DNA of 58,121 nt from Oscillibacter sp. Its GTDB lineage: Bacteria > Bacillota > Clostridia > Oscillospirales > Oscillospiraceae. The notes beneath the pieces were generated by a model, which saw only the letters and a program-made list of their open reading frames with translations, had not been told where the DNA came from and did not search any database. Location: the NCBI GenBank assembly GCA_022791135.1, contig JAAVYM010000053.1:1-58121 (forward strand), written 5' to 3'. A program made the position numbers and the translations under genes. This document shows positions 52,175 through 58,121 of this stretch, piece by piece (positions within the stretch are counted from its first letter, which is position 1; each line of letters starts with the position of its first letter).

Positions 52175-53403
52175 ACGCCACTCTCCTGTTTCAGTGCGAA
52201 TTTCCGCAGCTCCTCGGCCTGCCGCTCCAGGGCGTCGTCTCCAAGGGCGCTCTGCCGCACCTGCCCGCCCACGAAGCGCAAAAGGGCCTGCTCCTGCTCA
52301 TCCGGCGCGGCGCCACCGAAGCGGTTTATAGAAGTCCATAAAAAGATCCTCCACCGCCCGCTCCGCCGCTTGGGCTGCCGGAGGGAAGGACTGTCCCCGG
52401 AATGGCTGGTACTCCGAAACCAGCTCCATCAAAATGCTGTTCCGGCTCTCCAATAAACTGTGAAAATAGCTGTAGATCTCTGGCTCAGGCCGCCGGTCCG
52501 TCAGTACGATGCGGACATACTCCCCCTGGGCGGGAGCAGAGGACTCTGCTGCCCGGATATCCTCGTAAGTGCCTCGGACCTCCCGCATGGGGTGCAGGGG
52601 CGGAATGGTTTGCACCTCGATCCGGGGAGGCGTTCCCTTTTCCCCAGTTCCACCAGGAGGGGACCTTTGCGGGGCTGCTTGCTCTCCTCAAAGTGATAGC
52701 ACAAAGGAGAACCGGCGTAGCGCACGGCGTCCCGCCCTACAGGATAGGTGGAGTGGATATGCCCCAGCACCACGTAATCAAAGCCGTCAAAGGCCCGGTA
52801 ATCCACCTGTCCTACGCCGCCCACCATGGACTCCGAGCCGCCCCGGAGGACCTCTTGCCCGTTGGCGGTGACATTCTGATGGGCCACCAGCACGTTTCGC
52901 TGAGAGAAGTCGACGGGCTGTTCCTCCAAAAGCCTCCGGACGGCGGTATGATAGTCCCGGATAGTCTCGCCCTCCAGCACCTGGGCCACCAGAGCGGGGA
53001 AGACGTAGGGCATCAGCCAGAAGGTGACCGGCCCGTGCCGGTCCGTGAGGGTGGCATGGGGGAGCGTTTTGGAGAGAACGCCGGAGATATGTACCTGCTG
53101 CTTTGCCAACAGGCTGCCGCCGAAAGAGAGCCGCCGTCCGGAGTCGTGGTTTCCCGCCACCATCAGGAGGGGAATGTCCAGCTCCGCCAGCACGGTGACC
53201 GTCCGGTCCAGCAGAGCCACCGCCTCCCCGGAGGGGGCGCTTCGGTCATAGATGCCGCCGGCCACTACCACGGCGTCCGGCCGAAGATTCCGGACCCGCT
53301 CCCAAAAACGGTCCACCCAAACCGGCTGATCTCCGCTCTCCAGAAGGGAGACACCGTGAATGGACTTTCCCAGGTACAGGTCCAACCGGTGCAGAAGTTT
53401 CAT
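52171..53403 (-). pseudogene. sbcD: decayed sbcD exonuclease
   Basis: SbcD is the Mre11-like nuclease partner of SbcC. GNHDSG, VLVAHQNV and LGHIHSTYPVG are kept. The first metal motif reads LDLYLGK instead of SDLHLGK, and AGGIYDRS replaces AGDVYDRS, so key ligands are lost. The frame shifts near 52625 (from VELGK to IPPLHPMREVRGTYEDI) and again near 52320, then closes at TGA 52173-52171. The gene is non-functional both by frame and by active-site change. Confidence 0.88.
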
Positions 53404-53525
53404 GAGCTTGAGTCCCTCTTTCATTCAAAATTGAAAGAGGCGCCATGCCGGGAGGAGAATTCTGTTGGGGTAACTATAAACATATCAGCTCGGAAAGACA
53501 ACTGCACTACAAAAATTGTGCACAT

Positions 53526-53566
53526 GGAAAACTGTGCCGGCAACGCTATCGCCGGCACAGTTTTCC
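53526..53566. terminator. 16-17-bp perfect hairpin
   Basis: GGAAAACTGTGCCGGC (53526-53541) is exactly complementary to 53551-53566 with a 9-base loop; one more T-A pair flanks it. It lies in the gap upstream of sbcD. With TTTTCC on the plus side it may terminate, or it is a mobile palindromic unit. Confidence 0.6.
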
Positions 53567-53669
53567 AGTGGCTGAGCAGAAATTCCTTCTGTTGGGAGCC
53601 GTGGAATGTAACCGGCTCCTCCCTGTCAAAGGACGTATCTGTTAGAGCACTGAGGGTGCGATCCGGTCA

Positions 53670-54540
53670 AACGAAAGATTTTTCCTGAGTGGTGATTCTG
53701 GCAGGGCAAATAATGGCGGTGCTACCCTTCAAAATGGAGCAGCAAAGTGTCAGCGCCGCATTTGGACGCTTCATCTCGGAAATAAACATCTAGGTCTTCG
53801 CTGCCTTGACTTCCAGCGGGCGGATGTGGGACAGGCTTTCCTGTACCGCTGCTCCGTAATCTCATAGCCTTGATGGCGGAATCATCCGGCAGGCCAGCCG
53901 TTTTCTCGCCGCAGATCTGAGGAGGATTCCCGGTTGTTCTCCTGATGCTGGCAGAAAAACTCCTGCGGCTTTATTTTCAAAGAAATTAAGGAGTTTTCCT
54001 AAGATCACAGCGGCGGCAAACGTCCACTTCACAGCCTCAGGGTGGTTGACGCTATGGTAAGAGGCCAGTCTGGGAGTCCAATAGCGGTGCAGCGACCACG
54101 TCTGTGATTTGCAAATTGTCGAGCTAATGAAGCTCCACGTACTGCTGCACCTGATAGGGGATGAACAGGTTAGGACCCTTGGGATTGTCCCCAATTTCTC
54201 CGGCAATGTACCGATGTGGCTGTACATCATCCTGTTGGAACGAAGGGGTGTGGAAACCTGTTTGCCTGAGAGAATGAGAATCGACTTCATCTGACTCTCG
54301 TAATACGCGGCGTCCTGACAGCTTAGCACATAGCGTTGGGGGCTGCAGTGCATCAGGGTATTAGGGGATAGTGCTGAATGGATACCCAGAAAGCCGATCC
54401 AAAAATATTTCCAGGGGGCTGTCTCGCTGGTCCGGTAGAAAGAGATCTTCGGTCCAATTCCACATCTGTTAAATACAAAATCGGAAATGCTCTTCTTCAT
54501 GCGGCCGGTCAGTTTATCCGTATACCCTCTTGTGGGCACA
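53670..54540 (-). pseudogene. decayed gene of unknown family
   Basis: Minus-strand sequence shows coding-like pieces in changing frames, for example YIAGEIGDNPKGPNLFIPY, QQYVELH, NLQITDVVAAPLLDSQTG and LPDDSAIKAMRLRS. A single open frame of 225 codons through this region (53862-54539) is mostly out of phase with those pieces and is not accepted as a gene. I could not name the parent protein. Confidence 0.4.
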
Positions 54541-54969
54541 TTGTAGTGCAGGCTTTCCTATTTTACAAAGCAATCTTAGGAATTGACATACGCTGATTAG
54601 AATTTTCTATATTTCCGGCCCCGGCAGGGTATTAAAATGCAAGCATTAAGAGAAATACGCTTTTTATGTTTTCAGAAAAGAAAGCGGTATTTTATGATAA
54701 ATCCTTGCAAAGTGTTTTTTCATAACGAATGGGCAATGAATTTTAAACACGGAGGGCAGCATGGAAAAATCTTATACACCGGCAGCAACAGAGACAACGG
54801 CTTTTGAATCGGCCTCCAATGCGTAGCGGTTTTCGAAAACGGGCGCGTTGAGTTGATCGAGCGAACGGACACCGCCGTGACGCCATCGATCTCCCTGCGG
54901 AATCACACCGCGGATGTCGCCTATTGGCAGCAGACTGGCATTCCGCGGATGAAACGGGAAAACTGGGTG

Positions 54970-55692
54970 GATGGCAGGGGGAACATCCAGTCCGTGGCCC
55001 TCTGCGTCACTCGATTGCTCATCATCACGGTGGACAAGGAAAAGATCGATATGAAGGTCAAGGAGTATTTGGATAAGATCGAGGAGAGCCTTTTTGATTC
55101 TGGGCAGTATCAGATCATCTTAGGCACTAGCCTGGTCAACAAAATCTATGACGCAAGTCCGCCTTTGTCTCCCTCCTTTTTCACCGGTGCAGACCTTGAT
55201 GCACCGGTGAAAAAGGAGGGCAATACCTTTCCGCGAGCGGCCCTGGTCTTTGGCGAGGCGTTCGTCCCCATCGGTTCAGCGCTGGTGGCTACGGGCTTAT
55301 TGATGAGGCTTTGGGGCCTTCTGACCCAGGAAGCATTCTGGCCCTGTTCATCATTGGCCCCGTCTTCTATCAAGTAGAGCGGATCGTTCTGGCTGTGGTC
55401 ATCTGGAGCAGGAGTGTCAAGATGAAGCAGATCGCCTGCCCCGCATTCTCCGCCTCTGGGTATTACGGAACCCGCTGTCTTCGGCGTGACCCTGCGGCTG
55501 GGCAAGCCTTTCATCATGTCTATGATTGGCGACGGCGCAGGCAGCTTCCTGGCTTCCATCCTGGGTCTGAAGGCCACCGGCATCCCCGGCGCGTTGTTGT
55601 ATCTCAACAACCGGATCTCCCTGTACATCATGACGAATGTGATAGCTATGGTGGTTGCTTTCGCACTGACCCACACGATTCCTTCCCTTTAG
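54970..55692 (+). pseudogene. decayed beta-glucoside-type PTS IIBC component
   Basis: Pieces of a BglP-like permease occur in order. NIQSVALCVTRLLIITVDKE holds the IIB phosphocysteine region and SGQYQIILGTSLVNKIYD its end. GEAFVPIGSALVATGLLM starts the IIC membrane domain, and FGVTLRLGKPFIMSMIGDGA to TIPSL ends it. Frames change at about 55320-55480, and most of the IIC spans are deleted. A perfect 21-base inverted repeat sits in the IIB-IIC linker. Its stop overlaps the stop of the convergent gene at 55689. Confidence 0.78.
55171..55220. repeat. 21-bp perfect inverted repeat inside the PTS pseudogene
   Basis: 55171-55191 is the exact reverse complement of 55200-55220 with an 8-base loop; the arms include CACCGGTG and a run of A/T. 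It may be a terminator-like or mobile palindrome, or a relic of duplication. Confidence 0.8.
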
Positions 55693-56198
55693 TTGTTTTT
55701 CTTCTGAACAATCATCTTGCAGACAGGATCGCCATCCGCCAGCTTTTGGGCTAAAATGAACTCACTGTCCGGGATCTCGCTGAACATACAGCGGTCGCCG
55801 TCCATAGCCATATCGCAGAGCTTGGCCAATTCCGTCTCATCGTTTGTCAGCTTCTGCCAGCAGGCCAGCAGCGGACAGTAGTGGAAATCCACTTCCATTC
55901 GGTCCTTGGAGATTTCAATGTACTCCTTTTCAAAGACAGTAGTGCTGGGCTTGCTTTCAAAGGACTCGCCCAGCTCCCGCAGGTCATGTCCCTTGCAGCG
56001 AAAGTTATTCAGCATCTCCTGGCCACGCCGATGGCCAAAGCGGGAAATGGCTGCCCGGGCAATGGGTTCATAGTCAATGCCGCGGCTCTCCAGTTCCTTA
56101 CAGATCTCATAGAGCCACTCGGCTCGCTGCTCAATCATGTAGCGCATCTGGTTGATATTAGGGTCGTCAGTCGTAATAGGATGATTGTTAATGGCCAT
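55689..56198 (-). CDS. L-2-amino-thiazoline-4-carboxylic acid hydrolase family protein
   Basis: A 169-residue protein matching the pattern I know for this family (PF14196): YEPIARAAISRFGHRRGQE near the N-terminus and VDFHYCPLLACWQKLTNDE, with cysteines in CDMAMDGDRCMF. The namesake enzyme opens the thiazoline ring in bacterial cysteine synthesis from ATC, but most clostridial members are uncharacterised. ATG 56198 follows GGAGG; the longer frame adds nine residues without a site. It lies 43 bases downstream of the GH1 gene on the same strand and may be cotranscribed. Confidence 0.8.
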   Translation of the reverse strand: MAINNHPITTDDPNINQMRYMIEQRAEWLYEICKELESRGIDYEPIARAAISRFGHRRGQEMLNNFRCKGHDLRELGESFESKPSTTVFEKEYIEISKDRMEVDFHYCPLLACWQKLTNDETELAKLCDMAMDGDRCMFSEIPDSEFILAQKLADGDPVCKMIVQKKNN

Positions 56199-56241
56199 AA
56201 TATACCTCCGGATTTCTAGCTGCATCCCCTAAAGTATTGGT

Positions 56242-57525
56242 TTAAAGGACCTTTCCGTTGGTTTTTACCACATTTCCATACCAGGCAGCGCTGTCTTTCG
56301 GGATACGCCGTCCCGTGGCATAGTCCACATACGCCAAGCCAAAACGCTGCCCATAGCCTGCGGCCCACTCGAAGTTATCCGTCAGCGCCCAGTGGAAATA
56401 GCCCCGCACATCCGCACCGGCGGCGATGGCTTTGGCAAGGGCCTGAAGATACCGCAGGAGGAAGTCTGTGCGCTGCGGGTCGTGAACCTTCCCGTCCAAG
56501 GACACCCAGTCATGACAGGACAAACCGTTTTCGCTGAGATAGATGGGCAGGCCATAGCGCTCCCAAGCGAACCGGGGACCCCACTCTAGAGCCTCCGGCG
56601 TGACCGGCCAGTCAAAGGCCGTGCGGGGGCCGCCGGTGGGATAGGGAACGGTTTCAGGCCCCTTCTCTCCCATACGAACGGCGGTTCCATGGTAAATGTT
56701 CAGCCCTATAAAATCCGGCTTTCCCGGGCCGTCCTCCAGGCAAAGAGGGTCTAAAAGATGCTGGTTGGAAAATCCGTGGAAGCCCTCTAGACAGGCAAAC
56801 ATCTCCTGCCGGGCGGCTTCGATATCCTCCGCTTTCTCGGAAGCGGGGTAACATACCCCGCCGCAGGAAGCCAGGCCCACAATATTTTTGCTGTCTGTTT
56901 CGTGCAGCGCCTCCGAAGCCAGAGTATGGCCCAGCAGCATATTTTTCCAGCAAAGAAGCTGATCCTCTACCCGCAGCCGCAGGCCCGGCGCATGCTCGCC
57001 GGTTCCGTAGCCCATGCCGATGAAGCACTGGGGTTCGTTGATGGTAAACCAGTGGGTGACCCGCCCTTTAAAGTGTTCCGCAACGCGCCGGGCGTAGACG
57101 CCGAAGGCCTGAGCAGTGTCCTTGTTCTGCCAGCCGCCTCTGTTCTGGAGGACCTGGGGCAAATCCCAGTGGTAGAGCGTCGCCCAGGGCTGAACACCGG
57201 CCTCCAGAAGGGCGTCCACAAGGCCATCATAGTACGCAAAGCCCTCCGGGTTCCACGGTTCACCGCCGTTTGGCGCAATGCGGGGCCAGGCGATGGAAAA
57301 ACGATAGGCTCCCAGCCCCAAATCCTTGATGAACTGCACGTCCTCCCGCCAACGGTGAAAGCTGTCCGCGGCGATATCGCCGGTATCGCCGTTTTTAATC
57401 TTGCCGGGAGTATGGGAGAACGTGTCCCAGACGCTCTCCCCCCGGCCGCCTTCCTGAACGCCGCCCTCGATCTGATAGGACGCAGAGGCTGCGCCCCAGA
57501 GAAAGCCCTTTGGAAATTCTGCCAT
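56242..57525 (-). CDS. GH1 beta-glucosidase
   Basis: A 427-residue GH1 glycosidase with FLWGAASASYQIEG, the acid/base Glu164 in TINEP and the nucleophile Glu332 in YLSENGLS. The aglycone/glycone pocket reads LTDNFEWAAGYGQRFGL (381-397), as in enzymes for free beta-glucosides; the Ser-x-x-Lys/Tyr pattern of 6-phospho-beta-glucosidases is absent. No signal peptide, so it works on imported disaccharides. It is slightly shorter than the usual 445-460 residues. TAGGAGG precedes ATG 57525. Confidence 0.94.
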   Translation of the reverse strand: MAEFPKGFLWGAASASYQIEGGVQEGGRGESVWDTFSHTPGKIKNGDTGDIAADSFHRWREDVQFIKDLGLGAYRFSIAWPRIAPNGGEPWNPEGFAYYDGLVDALLEAGVQPWATLYHWDLPQVLQNRGGWQNKDTAQAFGVYARRVAEHFKGRVTHWFTINEPQCFIGMGYGTGEHAPGLRLRVEDQLLCWKNMLLGHTLASEALHETDSKNIVGLASCGGVCYPASEKAEDIEAARQEMFACLEGFHGFSNQHLLDPLCLEDGPGKPDFIGLNIYHGTAVRMGEKGPETVPYPTGGPRTAFDWPVTPEALEWGPRFAWERYGLPIYLSENGLSCHDWVSLDGKVHDPQRTDFLLRYLQALAKAIAAGADVRGYFHWALTDNFEWAAGYGQRFGLAYVDYATGRRIPKDSAAWYGNVVKTNGKVL

Positions 57526-57579
57526 ATCAGTTTCCTCCTAACTGCCGCTCGAATACCGGCATAAATTTGATGGGTGTAT

Positions 57580-57849
57580 CTACTCGAACAGTTTATCCGC
57601 CCAAGAGAAGTTCGCCTGTGGCGGCCGGCTTCCACCGGCCCGCAGGCAGTCCTCCCAGCGGAACCGGTTGAGATGGAGAATAGACGCGATGAGATATTTG
57701 GAACTGAGCACATATTGGTCCTGAAGCTCCCGGTGCCCGCTATTCTCAGGGAACTCATAGAACATTGCCCGCAGCGGCGGAGAGCTGTTCTGATGTGCCC
57801 TGGCGGACTGGAATTTCATATCGTACATGCAGACCATATTTTTCATAAA
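57580..57849 (-). pseudogene. fragment of a GH31 glycosidase
   Basis: LRAMFYEFPEN and DQYVLSSKYLIASILHLNRF match the part of GH31 alpha-glucosidases/xylosidases that follows the catalytic barrel (normally MRAMFYEFP and EDQYMFGPDYLVAPVL). About 45 residues align and the rest of the 700-residue protein is missing. No ribosome binding site starts it. Confidence 0.7.
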
Positions 57850-57851
57850 AA

Positions 57852-58121
57852 TTACGCTCCAGCGCCACAACACGATTGCTGAACATCCAGCCTGTTCAGA
57901 TAGTTTGCACCCCATTGACACATAGCATCCAAAACCGGGATAACGCTCTCCCCAAATGCAGTCAGAGAATACACCGTCTTGGGCGGCTTCTCCGGGATTA
58001 CCTCTCTATGTATCATCCCGCATCCCTCCAGATCGTGGAGCTGCTGGGAGAGCATTTTGGGCGTTGCTCTGGGAATACGCCGCTGTAACTCCATGTAATG
58101 TAAAGGCCGGTCTACCAAGTG
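57852..58121 (-). CDS. HxlR-family transcriptional regulator (partial)
   Basis: The winged-helix part of an HxlR (MarR-like) regulator: RPLHYMELQRRIPRATPKML, LHDLEGCGMIHREV, PPKTVYSLTAFGESV and LDAMCQWG are the family's conserved run. The N-terminal helix with the usual Cys and the start codon lie beyond the window. The protein ends in a short Cys pair tail (QQSCCGAGA). HxlR proteins often sense reactive aldehydes, quinones or redox change; the target here is unknown. Confidence 0.88.
   Translation of the reverse strand, partial: HLVDRPLHYMELQRRIPRATPKMLSQQLHDLEGCGMIHREVIPEKPPKTVYSLTAFGESVIPVLDAMCQWGANYLNRLDVQQSCCGAGA

Noticed and set aside
52402-53688. Plus-strand frame of 428 codons opposite sbcD
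   Set aside because: The minus strand retains SbcD motifs in order. The plus frame has no recognisable domain or start signal and is a shadow.
53862-54539. Single minus-strand frame of 225 codons
   Set aside because: Its translation alternates with coding-like pieces found in other frames, so it is treated as chance openness across a decayed gene.
54780-54900. Possible Hsp70-like start (AVFENGRVELI, then TPS)
   Set aside because: The likeness covers fewer than 25 residues, the frame is broken upstream, and nothing after it continues an actin-type ATPase.
56242-57525. 6-phospho-beta-glucosidase partner of the PTS remnant
   Set aside because: The pocket reads DNFEWAAGYGQRFGL, as in free beta-glucosidases; the phosphate-binding residues are absent, and the PTS gene is broken.
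1-58121. CRISPR array, rRNA, tRNA or recognisable riboswitch
   Set aside because: No regularly spaced repeats, no cloverleaf with a TTCGA-type arm, and no conserved riboswitch core were found by reading both strands. A covariance-model scan would be needed to be certain for small RNAs.

Overview
The window reads as chromosome of a GC-rich, endospore-forming Firmicute, most likely an anaerobic gut clostridium of the Oscillospiraceae type. This is inferred from both dipicolinate synthase subunits (dpaA, dpaB), abundant GGAGG ribosome binding sites, TTG and GTG starts, lipoproteins with Gly/Ser-rich linkers, and a decayed hybrid-cluster protein typical of anaerobes. No rRNA or tRNA gene or CRISPR array was seen.

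Layout. 1-9.7 kb is ordinary, dense core genome: ychF, an ECF sigma/anti-sigma pair, a rhodanese lipoprotein-like protein, a ProX-type editing deacylase, murC, cca, a Cys-rich DUF3795-type protein, a HAD phosphatase and dpaAB, separated by clear hairpin terminators. 9.7-17.3 kb holds a lone large serine recombinase with a 53-residue companion ORF, an isochorismatase-type hydrolase, and a LacI regulator facing a substrate-binding lipoprotein whose ABC ATPase survives only as a C-terminal remnant, followed by a glycerophosphodiester phosphodiesterase. 17.5-25.1 kb is a lower-GC type I restriction-modification operon (XRE regulator, hsdR, hsdS, a PrrC/RloC-like ATPase, hsdM, all on the minus strand and overlapping by a few bases). 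25.2-26.8 kb carries an HD hydrolase and an unrecognised protein.

27.0-39.9 kb is one large catabolic locus on the plus strand: a polyamine-type ABC importer, an ADP-ribosylglycohydrolase-family protein, a catalytically dead resolvase-domain protein, a GntR regulator, then an RpiB-type isomerase, two TIM-barrel isomerase/epimerases, a split transketolase, a D-2-hydroxyacid dehydrogenase and a glycerate 2-kinase. A conserved 36-base operator-like block (30/36 identical) lies before both halves. The enzymes would convert an imported compound to triose and glycerate intermediates; the substrate cannot be named from sequence.

39.9-57.9 kb is a graveyard with islands. Broken genes include hcp, a DUF5684-like membrane protein, a flavodoxin, a sugar-binding protein N-terminus, sbcC, sbcD, a beta-glucoside PTS IIBC and a GH31 glycosidase. 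Between them lie intact genes: a putative zinc metallopeptidase of 852 residues (HEMSH motif) with an upstream membrane protein interrupted by one in-frame TAG and a 74-residue protein, an imidazolonepropionase-like amidohydrolase, an aminothiazoline-carboxylate hydrolase family protein, a GH1 beta-glucosidase and the edge of an HxlR regulator.

The best candidates for something undescribed are the PrrC-like ATPase embedded between hsdM and hsdS, the metallopeptidase/membrane-protein cassette, and the catabolic operon with its inactive resolvase-fold member.
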